This document shows, piece after piece, positions 46,441-56,643 of a DNA stretch of 64,000 bases (positions are counted from its first letter, which is position 1; the number at the start of each line of letters is the position of its first letter). A model generated the notes under the pieces. It saw nothing but the letters and a program-made list of their open reading frames with translations. It did no database searches and was not told the origin of the DNA. Source of the DNA: Sternotherus odoratus (Eukaryota; Chordata; Testudines; Kinosternidae); contig JAVMKO010000021.1 of assembly GCA_032164245.1 (NCBI GenBank), positions 9,182,285-9,246,284 on the forward strand. The letters are read 5' to 3'. The translations under genes were made by a program, and so were the position numbers.

Positions 46441-47148
46441 AGATGGATCTGGGGGAAAGCAGGATTCTGCAGTGCCTGACAACTAGGCTTGTAAAAGAGA
46501 GACACCATGTTGAACATATGGTGCTGTTGCCAGAGAACAGATGGGGGATTTCATCACCCATAACAGCAGATTCATCCTGAATCCCTGAATGGCAGAGGGG
46601 AGCTGCTACTGGGCCCCTCCAGCATCACTCCGAGCATTTGGCAGGCTCCTCTTCCGGGTTAACAAGGAGGCGTAAATGGAGTGAGTGACATTCATCGGAA
46701 ACTATGGGTTACCTTTCTGACCCCTCTCCAGCGCTACAAGGCACACGAGATTTAGCAGCATGGCAGCAGGGCTGAAAGCGGCAGATTTGCAGAGATCCAG
46801 GGACACATTTTATAGGAATTCCGCTTTGTCCCTCGAATCGCCCCGCCTGGGGGAGGAGGAAGAGAAGAGCGGCCCTCGCGCTGACAAACATGCAGGTTCG
46901 ACTGTGACCTCAGACCCTGCTCAGAGGATAAAACGTGCCGCGCCAGGGGACCTGAAGGGGAGAGCCGGAGCCGTTCACCTCTCAGCCCTCAGGTCATATC
47001 CCGCTTGTGGCAACAAAGCCGTGACCATCTGCAGGCTGTTCGGTGGCTTCTGTGAAACTGGGACAGGGGTCTCAAGCCAGAGCCGAGTGGACGAGATCCC
47101 AGTTGCAACACAAACCACCGCTATCGCCAACGCCTCTCTGTGCTATCA
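46441..47148. other. unique intronic sequence
   Basis: No supported feature. Confidence 0.45.
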
Positions 47149-47156
47149 GCCTCAGC

Positions 47157-47351
47157 CAGGGGTGGATTAGGGGTTTGTGGGGCCCAGGGCCAGAGCAAGT
47201 GGGGGCCCCTCCTGACTTTCCGCCTACAGTGCCCCCGGCCTGGGAGCTGATCAGGGGGCGGGGGCGCAGTGGGTCGGGGTGCGGAGGTCCCCACAAATGC
47301 GAGGAGCACCCAGATATGGGCCCCGTTCACCCAGTGGTTCATCCGCCACTG
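47157..47351. mobile_element. 195-bp hAT-like MITE, 8-bp TSD
   Basis: CAGGGGTGGATTAGGGGTTT at the left and GGTTCATCCGCCACTG at the right are inverted termini. GCCTCAGC (47149-47156) pairs with GCCTCAGG (47352-47359), 7 of 8. Confidence 0.8.
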
Positions 47352-47359
47352 GCCTCAGG

Positions 47360-48740
47360 CGAGCGAGAGGGGACAGAGCAAGCCACGGAGACCGTTCCAT
47401 CTCCATCCAAGAGGTGGTCCCCTCCAGAACAGGACGAAGCCCGCTGGCAGGGGAGCCTTGTATGTGTTGGAGACGGAGGGCGGGCTCCAGGCAATGCCAT
47501 CTGGCCACTTTTACAAACACGGTAAGTTTGGGCTGTCAGTGCCAGTCAGCTGTCCCCAGTGCCAGCCCCATCGCTGCCCAGTTGGGAGCGGATTGCGTAT
47601 GTGCACGCCCCGGTGTGACCCTAATTCCACGCACGGGTGGCTAGTCGTGGAGAGAAATCAGAAACTTTCCTGGGCCAGCAACTCCCACCCACCACCCTGG
47701 GCCTGTCCGGCCGTGGATGAGCGATTAAATGAGGAAGCTATTCTGATAATTCCCAAGGCATGTTGGGTAAGGCCGGGAAGGTGCCTGTTTACATTTGGCT
47801 GCCAGCAAGCCACAAGCTTCTGAGAAAGCGAAACTGCTGCTTGTGACATCGGAGATCAAATTAGCCCTGTAATAAATGGGTAGCCAGGTTCCCTGTGCAG
47901 TCTGGGGCGTTCGTCACCTGGGGGCAGAGTCAATCTGCTGCACTGGGAAATCTTAAGACAGGACATTTTCAGGGGCGGCTCCTTGACCTACACATTATCC
48001 AATCCACTCTCCAGTCTGAGAGCAAACAAGGCTATTAGGGGAAAACCTGTTTCCTCTGCCCCCCCCCCCCCCAACCAGGGAAGGAAACAGGACACCGTAG
48101 GCTCAGGGGGACAGCTCATCTCTTCCACCTTTCCTGAAAGGCAGGGCTCCTTCTGCCCTCCCAGCAGAGAAGGCTAACCCAGGGGAGACTGCAGTGGCTG
48201 CTGGGGCAAAGGGCTCGTCCCAGTTCTGCACGGCTCCGAGATATCCAGGAACAGGCCTCCATCGGAGAACGAACGGAGCCACTCTTCAATAAGGGAGCTG
48301 GCAGGGCCACTACCTCCAGGATCTCCCCCAGGCCAGGCAGGCCCTGGGTCTCAGGGGAGAGGGGGAGCGTTCCAGCCCTTTGCTCCAACTCTGCATCCCC
48401 CAGAGCTGCGCTGGCAACTTGCCCGGGGTCAGGGAACGGCACTCAAGGATATTTACATATGAAATGCTCCCAACCCCAATATCCGCTGCTGCTTGTACCT
48501 CCCTGGCAGATGAATAGAGATGGTGGAGCTCACCAGCAGTAACAACTTGCTTTTCACCGGCTTTGTCCCAACTCTGCAGCTACAGGAAGAGGCTGAGGGC
48601 TGCGTTTCAGCACAATGGGAGCATTCGGTCACTGGGCACCCAGGGACTACAGCTGACACCTAGATAACATGGTGATGGGTGCATTAAATATCTTGGAGCA
48701 GACAGACAAGACGACTCTGGATCCTAACAAACAAAATAAC
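47360..48740. other. unique intronic sequence
   Basis: No supported exon or repeat besides a poly-C run near 48060. Confidence 0.45.
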
Positions 48741-48943
48741 TACAGAGAGACAACAAAGTCCTGTGGCACCTTAAAGACTAACTATAAAGTTTTGAAGCAT
48801 GAGCTTTCGTGGGCTAATACCCACTTCGTCGGATGCAAGCAGTAGAAGTGTTCACAAACAGGCAGTTATAGAAAAGTAGGTAAGAGCCAGGTGGGAGGTG
48901 AAAAGGTTAGTCCAATTAAGCTGAGCCAGCTTGTTATCTCCGA

Positions 48944-50824
48944 TCAGGGAGTGTGGATTATTCGTCTAGCATTTGAATGGGGTGTGTGGACATGGAGAGA
49001 TGAGAAACAATGTCTGTAATGAGCCAACCATTGTAGATCCCGGTTCAATCCCAAAGTGTGTGTGCTGAATTTGCAAATGAATTGAAGCTCTGCAGTCTCT
49101 CTTTGCAGTCTGGATCTGAAGTTCCCTTTCTGCAGAATGGTGACCTTTAAATCTGTAATAGTGTGTCCAGGCAGGTTGAAGTGTTCCCCTACAGGTTTTT
49201 GTATATTGCCATTCCTAATATCTGATTTGTGTGCATTTATCCTTTTTCGTAGGGACTGTCCAGTTTGGCCGATGTACATAGCAGAGGGACACTGGTGGCA
49301 TATAATGGCATATATGACATTGGTTGATGTACAGGTGAATGAGCCAGTGATGGTATGGTTGATCTGGTTAGGTCCTGTGATGGTGTTGCTGGTGTAGATA
49401 TGTGGGCAGAGTTGGCATCGAGGTTTGTTGCATGGATTGGTTCCTGAGTTGGAGTTATTGTGGTGCAGTGTGCTGTTGCTGTTGAGAATTTGTTTAAGGT
49501 TGGCAGGTTGTCTGTGTGCCAGGACTGGCCTTCCTCCCAAGGCTTTTGAAAGTGAGGGATTATTGTCCAGGATGGGTTGTAGGTCACTGATGATGCGTTG
49601 CAAAGGTTTTAACTGAGGACTGTAGGTGATGGCCAGTGGTGTTCTGTTGTTTTTTTTCTTGGGCTTGTCTTGTAGCAGCAGGCTTCTGGGTACACGTCTG
49701 GCTCTGTTGATCTGTGTCCTTATTTCCTTGTGTGGGTATTGTGGTTTTGAGAAAGCCTGGTGAAGATCTCGTAGGTGTTGGTCTCTGTCTGAGGGGTTGG
49801 AGCAAATCCGATTGTACCTCAGTGCTTGGCTGTAGACAATGGATCGTGTGGTATGTCCGGGATGGAAGCTGGTGGCATGAAGGTAGGCATAGCTGTCGGT
49901 AGGTTTTCGGTATAGGGTGGTGTCGATGTGGCCGTCATTAATTTGCACTGTGGTGTCTAGGAAGTGGATTTCCTGTGTGGACTGGTCCAGACTGAGGTGG
50001 ATGTTGGGGTGGAAGCTGTTGAAGTCATGGTGGAATTCTTCCAGAGTTTCTTTCCCATGGGTCCAGATGATGAAGATGTCATCAATGTAGCGTAGATAGA
50101 GAAGGGGTGTGAGTGGACGAGAGTTGAGGAAGCGTTGTTCCAGGTCTGCCATAAAGATGTTGGCATACTGTGGGGCCATGCGGGTGCCCATAGCAGTCCC
50201 GCTGGTCTGGAGGTATATATTGTCACCAAATTTGAAATAGTTGTGTGTGAGGATAAAGTCACAGAGCTCAGCAACCACCTGTGCTGTGGCATCATCAGGG
50301 ATACTATTCCGGACAGCTTGTATTCCATCTTTGTGTGGGATGTTTGTGTAGAGAGCCTCTACATCCATGGTGGCTAGGATGGTGTTTTCTGGAAGGTCAC
50401 CAATGCATTGTAGTTTCCTCAGGAAGTCAGTGGTATCACGGAGATAGCTGGGAGTGCTGGTGGCATAGGGTCTGAGTAGAGAGTCTACATATCCAGACAG
50501 TCCTTCAGTGAGAGTGCCAATGCCCGAGATGATGGGGCGTCCAGGGTTCCCAGGTTTGTGGATCTTGGGTAGTAGATAGAATAACCCCGGTCGGGGCTCT
50601 AAGGGTATATTAATTTGTTCCTGTGTTAGTGCAGGGAGAGTCCTGAGTAGGTGGTGCAGTTTCTTAGTATATTCCTCAGTGGGATCGTAGGGAAGTGGCC
50701 TGTAGAAATTGGTATTGGAGAGTTGTCTGGTAGCCTCCTTTTGGTAGTCTGACCTGTCCATGATGACAACAGCACCTCCTTTATCAGCCAAAACTACAAT
50801 ACCCACACAAGGAAATAAGGACAC
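48944..50824 (-). CDS. Penelope reverse transcriptase plus GIY-YIG endonuclease, 5'-truncated
   Basis: An uninterrupted frame of 626 codons; about the first 10 residues come from the antisense of the neighbouring arm, and the genuine PLE sequence begins near VVLADKGGAVVIMDR. Visible reverse-transcriptase motifs in order: LLPKIHKPGNPGRPIISG (about residue 90), the ALYTNIPHKDG block, GTAMGTRMAPQYANIFMADL, the catalytic box LRYIDDIFIIW (YIDD), and FLDTTVQI with LYRKPTDSYAYL. The linker contains KPKKKNNRTP and zinc-finger-like cysteines CNKPRCQLC. The C-terminal GIY-YIG core is VIYAIICHQC...MYIGQTGQSLRKRINAHK, ending ARRIIHTP. In this family the reverse transcriptase copies element RNA and the endonuclease nicks target DNA. 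The N terminus is missing, so this copy is probably not autonomous, but the lack of any stop shows it is young. Confidence 0.95.
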   Translation of the reverse strand: MSLFPCVGIVVLADKGGAVVIMDRSDYQKEATRQLSNTNFYRPLPYDPTEEYTKKLHHLLRTLPALTQEQINIPLEPRPGLFYLLPKIHKPGNPGRPIISGIGTLTEGLSGYVDSLLRPYATSTPSYLRDTTDFLRKLQCIGDLPENTILATMDVEALYTNIPHKDGIQAVRNSIPDDATAQVVAELCDFILTHNYFKFGDNIYLQTSGTAMGTRMAPQYANIFMADLEQRFLNSRPLTPLLYLRYIDDIFIIWTHGKETLEEFHHDFNSFHPNIHLSLDQSTQEIHFLDTTVQINDGHIDTTLYRKPTDSYAYLHATSFHPGHTTRSIVYSQALRYNRICSNPSDRDQHLRDLHQAFSKPQYPHKEIRTQINRARRVPRSLLLQDKPKKKNNRTPLAITYSPQLKPLQRIISDLQPILDNNPSLSKALGGRPVLAHRQPANLKQILNSNSTLHHNNSNSGTNPCNKPRCQLCPHIYTSNTITGPNQINHTITGSFTCTSTNVIYAIICHQCPSAMYIGQTGQSLRKRINAHKSDIRNGNIQKPVGEHFNLPGHTITDLKVTILQKGNFRSRLQRETAELQFICKFSTHTLGLNRDLQWLAHYRHCFSSLHVHTPHSNARRIIHTP

Positions 50825-50934
50825 AGATCAACAGAGCCAGACGTGTACCCAGAAGCCTGCTGCTACAAGACAAGCCCAAGAAAAAAAACAACAGAACACC
50901 ACTGGCCATCACCTACAGTCCTCAGTTAAAACCT

Positions 50935-51594
50935 TTGCAACGCATCATCAGTGACCTACAACCCATCCTGGACAATAATCCCTCACTTTCAAAAGCCTTG
51001 GGAGGAAGGCCAGTCCTGGCACACAGACAACCTGCCAACCTTAAACAAATTCTCAACAGCAACAGCACACTGCACCACAATAACTCCAACTCAGGAACCA
51101 ATCCATGCAACAAACCTCGATGCCAACTCTGCCCACATATCTACACCAGCAACACCATCACAGGACCTAACCAGATCAACCATACCATCACTGGTTCATT
51201 CACCTGCACATCAACCAATGTCATATGTGCCATTATATGCCACCAGTGTCCCTCTGCTATGTACATCGGCCAAACTGGACAGTCCCTACGAAAAAGGATA
51301 AATGCACACAAATCAGATATTAGGAATGGCAATATACAAAAACCTGTAGGGGAACACTTCAACCTGCCTGGACACACTATTACAGATTTAAAGGTCACCA
51401 TTCTGCAGAAAGGGAACTTCAGATCCAGACTGCAAAGAGAGACTGCAGAGCTTCAATTCATTTGCAAATTCAGCACACACACTTTGGGATTGAACCGGGA
51501 TCTACAATGGTTGGCTCATTACAGACATTGTTTCTCATCTCTCCATGTCCACACACCCCATTCAAATGCTAGACGAATAATCCACACTCCCTGA
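50935..51594 (+). pseudogene. PLE GIY-YIG endonuclease fragment (inverted arm)
   Basis: Plus-strand 219-codon open stretch equivalent to the C-terminal third of the neighbouring minus-strand frame. The homologous reading frame continues upstream to about 50798 (QYPHKEIRTQINRARR) but lacks the reverse transcriptase. It matches its partner except for rare changes, for example NVICAII here versus NVIYAII. It starts at TTG only because the true start is absent. Confidence 0.9.
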
Positions 51595-51887
51595 TCGGAG
51601 ATAACAAGCTGGCTCAGCTTAATTGGACTAACCTTTTCACCTCCCACCTGGCTCTTACCTACTTTTCTATAACTGCCTGTTTGTGAACACTTCTACTGCT
51701 TGCATCCGACGAAGTGGGTATTAGCCCACGAAAGCTCATGCTTCAAAACTTTATAGTTAGTCTTTAAGGTGCCACAGGACTTTGTTAACTCTGCTATTCC
51801 AGACTAACACGGCTACCACCCTGATTACAGAGAGACAAGTGCGTGTCTGTGTCTGTCCTCTTAGGTACCTCTAAGGCCCCTCTAAGG

Positions 51888-52100
51888 GGGTGGGGGGATA
51901 GCTCAAGGGGGTGGGGGGATAGCTCAGTGGTTTGAGCGTTGGCCTGCTAAACCCAGGGTTGTGAGTTCAATCCTTGAGGGGGCCATTTAGGGATCTGGGG
52001 CAAAAATCCTGCTAGTGTAGGCAGGGGGATCCTGCTAGTGTAGGCAGGGGACTGGACTCGATGACCTTCAAGGTCTTTCCAGTTCTAGGAGATTGGTATA
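51888..52100 (+). repeat. Cry-type SINE with internal duplications
   Basis: The head GGGGTGGGGGGATAGCTCA is tandemly doubled, followed by GTGGTTTGAGCGTTGGCCTG CTAAACCCAGGGTTGTGAG. The stretch ATCCTGCTAGTGTAGGCAGG is also doubled before the CR1-like tail GACTCGATGACCTTCAAGGT. Confidence 0.85.
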
Positions 52101-52108
52101 TCTCCATT

Positions 52109-52133
52109 TATTATTATTATTATTATTATTATC
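52109..52133. repeat. (TTA)n microsatellite
   Basis: TTATTATTATTATTATTATT directly after the SINE, a common SINE tail feature. Confidence 0.95.
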
Positions 52134-52134
52134 A

Positions 52135-54635
52135 CCATGGCACCTGAATACAGAACAACAGTAAAGCATTGAGCACAACCACAAAGGAAATTCTTTCACT
52201 TTCCTAATAGTCTTTATAGGGCTCCTTTATTCTCCACCTCCTCCTCTCAGCCTTGGGGGGCTCTTCATATCTACCTGTTCCTCAACAGGCATTAACGTTT
52301 CTAGAGAATGATGGGAGAAGGGGGTTCATAGCAAAAACATGGTTAATGATTATGGTGCATTTGTTACCCTCCTGGGAGCAGGGCTGGGTGGACCCGACAC
52401 ACAAAACAGGCAGACACTTGTTGGAATAAGAACTCCAGGTCTGCTCTCTGCAGGATTCTCAACCCGTTTTATTTCCGCTCATACAAGCGCATTTTGGTTT
52501 GCAAAAGCCAGGTTTGTGGAAAGAGGAAAGCGTGGCGCATTCCTGCGCATACATGAATTTGTGCCCCTGCTCACGCATGAAGCATCAGTACAGTTACCTG
52601 GAAAGCTTCCTGCGGATTTGGGAGTCATCTGACCAAGGAGCTGAAATATCGTGGGGCCTTGGCGATCAATCACGCTGCCTGAAGAGCAAATATTCAAAGC
52701 AGCAGTTTGAGAGTGGCCCAGAGGCTGAATTGTGTCTGTGAAGTAGCTGAATACTTCCCAGCACCAAAGAATTTGTTTAAAAAACAATTTATTGTTTTTA
52801 AATCTATGTTTGCTTGCAATTCTCCCACACACCTGGGTTAAATCTGACACATCAATTGTACGTTTCGCACTGCTCTAATCAGGAGATGGGGAACAAGATC
52901 TGAGGATCAGAGCGCGTTTAGCAGTGAGCCCCAGAACAAGGACCCGAGAACCCGCAACGACTTGCTGACGCGAGCTCAGCCGAAGCATCCCCCACTTTTT
53001 GGTGTACGGCGCAGAGAGAGAACAGGCTGCATGGTTCTTCAGGACAATGCGCCAATGAAACACACTGGAAGAGCCTTGGACAGAGGCCTGATCTCCCCCA
53101 AAACTCAGCAGGAACCCCACTACCTTTCCCAACTCTATTCCGCAGCTCAGAAGAGAAGGGGGAGGCTCAACAAGCAAGCGAAAGAGATGGCTAAGAAGGA
53201 GAAGTGCCCCCCACTCCCGAAAGAACGAGCCAAGAACTCAAGGCAGCCAGCGGAAGCCGACAGCAAGGCAGCACCCCGGCCCAGCCTAACGCCCATTTGT
53301 GCTACAGCTGCTTTAAGTGCTAAAGAACGGGAGGAAGCGTGCTGGCAGTGGGGGGTGGGAGACAGAGCCAGCTAGGAGCCCGCCTGTTGCCTCAGCTGCA
53401 ACAGCAGCTAACAGCAGGGGGTTCGTTTTACCCGGATTCCCAATGCCAGCTGTAGAGAGGAGAACGAGAAATGTATGATGGACACTGCGCCAGCATAAGA
53501 AAGTGCATGTTACTCCTGGACGCTCGAACGCAGGCAGCTGTCGCAGCACAAAGGGGGGTGGATTTAACCCCTCACGTGATCAACACCGAACCCTCGCAGT
53601 TGTAGGCCGAGAGTCTGTACAGCCAAGCGAGGGAAAGTAGGTGAGCATACTGAGAGCCTTTGCAATGACGTCTGCCTTGGCTCCCTGCTAAGTTAAACAC
53701 GGAATTCACTCACCCTTGTTACACAAGGCCCCAGGATCAGCTGGGAAAGCCCAGAGTACAGAGGAAATGCTGTAAAGGGAGAAGCCAATCAAACCGCCAC
53801 TGGCTGACAGGCAGCTGAATCCCACGGGAACCGTTCCCCTCTCTCTGGTTAACCCCCCCGGCCCATCCACACCCTCCTGCTTAGCGCCACAAAGTTCACA
53901 GCGCAGCTATCTTCATAACCCACCCAGCTGACCGGAGCGGGAGTAAAGACAAGGGGACTACACAGCCCCAGCAATAGCACTCGGCTTCGCCGCAAGCCAG
54001 GACCAAGTCAGAGTCCTGCCGCGTAATGCCGGTTTCCTGCCGACTGGGTGTGGCGGGGCGGGAGAGTAAAGCGGGCATCCGCTGATGGCTCCGGAGATGC
54101 CCAGGCTGTTCCCCTGGGCTAGGCTACGCTGCTGAGCCAGGGAGATGCCCCGGCTGTCCTGTGACTGACATGCAGGAGTGAGCTGCTGTAGGTGAAGCAG
54201 CCACGAATAAGCAGCAGTTCCTACAGGAACTGGCAAAAAACTCGTCAGCTCCACCCAAGTGCAGGCTGAATCCCGGGGTACTGCCTCCACACCCCGCCCT
54301 CAATTCAGAGACTCCGAACCACCACCACTATCTGGAGAGCCACCACAAACACAGCCACCTCTCCCCCATCTTTCCTTTCACTTGTACGCTGGGTTGCTTC
54401 ATCCGGCGCTTTCTCTCGATGGGGGACCGCGTCTCTCGCTGCCTATCAGCCACCTGCTGTCAGAGGCCACAGAGAGCGCGATCAAATATCCAGTTAACAG
54501 ATTCCTTTCCCAGCTCCCCAATCAACCTTGGGATGAAGAGAAACAGAGCTGCGCCAGTCAGTCAGTGGCTAAAGGAAAGGGAAAGTTGAGCGTTCTGCCC
54601 TGAGCAGGTTGGAAAGGGAAAATTACAAGATCCAG
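52135..54635. other. unique intronic sequence
   Basis: No exon recognised. TTTTATT near 52470 raised an LTR possibility that was not confirmed. Confidence 0.4.
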
Positions 54636-54639
54636 GCTT

Positions 54640-54870
54640 CTCTGGGGAGGAGGGTCCAGTGGTTAGGGTGCTAGTCTGACACTTGGAAGACCCAAAGTCA
54701 ATTCCTTGCTCCACCCCTGGATGTCTCTGTGACATGGTGCAGGTCACTCGGGTTCTCTGTCCCTTGGCTCCCCATCTGTAAAATGGGGGTAATGGCACTG
54801 TCCTACCTCCCAGGGACGCTGGGAGGAGAAACACCTTACAGGTTGTGAGGCGTTCAAATACTACAGTAAT
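54640..54870 (+). repeat. MIR-like SINE
   Basis: GTCCAGTGGTTAGGGTGCTA GTCTGACACTTGG, CAATTCCTTGCTCCACC, and CCCCATCTGTAAAATGGGGG TAATGGCAC. Confidence 0.9.
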
Positions 54871-55154
54871 GGGGGCTGTACCAGCCCGGACAGGAAGTGA
54901 AAGGAACAAGAGCGGGGAGGGGGAGGGCAGATTTCAAATCCAGCGCTCCATTCTGTGCCAGCCACGCTCTGCTTCAGAGCAGAGTCTGACGCATCCCCTA
55001 GCCACACCAAGGTGCAGTCGCACACATACTGGCGCCTGGTTAACACATCCTCAACCAGCAGAAGCCGCAGGGAGGAGGAGAGCTCACTTCATGTAAGTTG
55101 TATAAACCGCCTTGAGTGCAGCAGGGGACCGTGCGGAAGTGTGAGTGAGAGAGA

Positions 55155-55206
55155 AATGTATTTGGGCATAAGCTTTCGTGGGCTAAAACCCACTTCATCA
55201 GCTGCA
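55155..55206 (-). mobile_element. Penelope-like 3' tail fragment with intact CTGATGA/GAAA
   Basis: Minus strand: CTGATGAAGTGGGTTTTAGC CCACGAAAGCTTATGCCCAA. It is the best-preserved hammerhead-like block in the window. Confidence 0.85.
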
Positions 55207-55603
55207 CCGACTGCTAAGAATCAATTCAAGAGACACATGCAAGAAATAAGACAGGGTCATAGTCTGTGCATGGTAAGGCCTTTGTTTGCTTTCTATGGTC
55301 AGAGAACACACAGCTCCTTAAACAGAGGCCAGAAAGTCCCTAGTCTCCCTGGAGGACTGGCTTTCCCCAATGCATGACAGAGAGCAGGTGGCCCGACACG
55401 GTCAGGGACCCAGGGAATACACTAGAGCAGAACGCCTTCCGCTCTGCTCCCCCTCTTACGATCCTGTTCATTAGCCCCAAGAACCCCCGTTGCAAACACC
55501 CCCTAGTCCTGCGAGTTAAAAGACCAGACAGACAGGCATTCAGTAGGTGCTGGTGACGCTGCCTCTCCCCTCCTGCGTGCCCAGCAGGGAGGTCTACAAA
55601 TAC

Positions 55604-55655
55604 CTTTCAGGTTGTTAAGCCCATCCAGGAACTTCCTGTACTTCTCCGGATTCAT
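55604..55655 (-). CDS. MACF1: candidate alternative first coding exon of MACF1 (17 codons + 1 nt)
   Basis: On the minus strand ATG (G at -3) opens MNPEKYRKFLDGLNNLK, then a single G and a GTATTT donor. The phase-1 end matches the 62-nt MACF1 exon, giving ...LNNLK-DERDRVQ. The peptide is hydrophilic and helix-prone, and its style resembles the short plectin first exon beginning MDPSRAIQ and ending SSLK, which joins at the same residue. The reading frame stays open upstream into arginine-rich sequence (about 55805), but the first ATG after it is this one. If real, it implies a promoter at about 55.7-56 kb and an intron of about 50 kb holding most of the transposons in this window. The donor is only moderately strong; no transcript evidence is available to me. 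Confidence 0.55.
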
Positions 55656-56115
55656 TGCCCTGCCGAGCCTGCCCCGCTTCAGCTGGGGGGAGTTGTGACC
55701 ATAGCGCCTCGGCAGTGAGAAAGCAGAGCCCCTGATTTGTCCCGAATTCTCCTCCTCTCTGCTCTGCACCCACCGCCGGTCACACAAGAATTGCACTTTG
55801 ACCACCGTTCGGTCGTGATATCACCCACGAGCCTCACTGCACGACAGCCGCGGTGGCTTCTCATTTGATGAAGTGCATAAAAACCTCCCCAGCCTAAGCC
55901 ACCCCCCTTTGTGCAGATGAGCCATGAAAGACGGACCAACCTTCTGCGTGTAACTGGCTGGCTTGGGGCTCTAGCCCCTACCCCATCCACCTCTCTCTCT
56001 CCCCCTCCCACATAGAGGCATTAGATTTCAAGGATCATTTGTATTGGAGATACTGCACACAAGGGCACAGCTGACTGAGACGTGAACTGGGGGGAAGTTT
56101 CTTTATATGTCTGTA
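55656..56115 (-). promoter_or_regulatory. possible promoter/5' UTR for the MNPEKY exon
   Basis: Inferred only from position: the 460 bp upstream of the candidate first exon are mostly repeat-free and moderately CpG-bearing at 55680-55860. No TATA box or initiator is convincingly placed. Confidence 0.25.
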
Positions 56116-56643
56116 TCTATATATATAAAAGTCAAATGGTATATGTACGTTCCCTTACTACTTCCACACCGTTTCAGCTAGATACTTGAAATTTGGTACA
56201 GTTATAGGCTTTAGGGTCCTAATCAGGGTAAGAATCGAAAAATTTTTAAATCTCACCTCTTACACCCCCTAGGGGTGAAATTCGTTAAAGCTCATTAACA
56301 TCAACTACACAGCTCACATATCATCATCTGGGCAGCAGGTGAACACATGCTGTTGTCTGTGACATAGTTATGATGTAATAATACAGATAACCAGAGAGCT
56401 TAGTGTTGTGTAGCGCACACCTAATTAAATGCACTGTTTTTTTCTTAAAAAGAACCCTATTCGTTATGCCACGTAAAAAGCGAACCTGTATCGGAGAAAC
56501 CACATCTAAATGCAAGAGAATGAAATTAATTAGACAAAATGAGACTTCTGAACAAAATTTGTATTAATAAAAAACATTGTAGTCTTTTTACATCCCAGTT
56601 TCCAATTACAAATACCCCGAGCAACGCTGGGTATTTCTGCTAG
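56116..56643 (+). mobile_element. Helitron, 528 bp, non-autonomous
   Basis: Starts TCTATATATATAAAAGTCAA and ends CCCCGAGCAACGCTGGGTAT TTCTGCTAG. The 5' TC, 3' CTAG and a subterminal hairpin (CCC-AGC-AAC-GCT-GGG with one bulged G) are diagnostic of Helitrons. It sits precisely between A (56115) and T (56644), the expected AT target, with no TSD. Internal ATG at 56467 begins MPRKKRTCIGETTSKCKR, a relic of a Helitron protein N terminus, so it is a deletion derivative of an autonomous element. Confidence 0.9.

Larger units (their letters stand above)
48754..51825. mobile_element. Penelope-like retroelement, inverted dimer in one 13-bp TSD
   Basis: A minus-strand copy (48754 to about 50790: tail, endonuclease, reverse transcriptase) is fused head-to-head to a plus-strand copy (about 50790 to 51825: endonuclease, tail). 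The whole is flanked by TACAGAGAGACAA at 48741-48753 and 51826-51838, so it entered as one event. The inverted arms are each about 994 bp and nearly identical (48754-49748 and 50791-51784). The single-copy centre holds the reverse transcriptase. The plus copy has about 41 bp more outer tail (through CTAACACGGCTACCACCCTGAT-like sequence) than the minus copy. Inverted or tandem partial dimers (pLTR structures) are known for Penelope elements. Confidence 0.95.

Noticed and set aside
47269..47823. 184-codon plus-strand frame
   Set aside because: It starts inside a hAT MITE and has no recognisable domain.
51901..51975. tRNA gene
   Set aside because: A- and B-box-like sequences are part of a Cry SINE with a CR1-like tail, and the cloverleaf is degraded.
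52335..52760. Possible additional LTR (TGTTACCC... with TTTTATT)
   Set aside because: No matching right terminus or TSD could be found.
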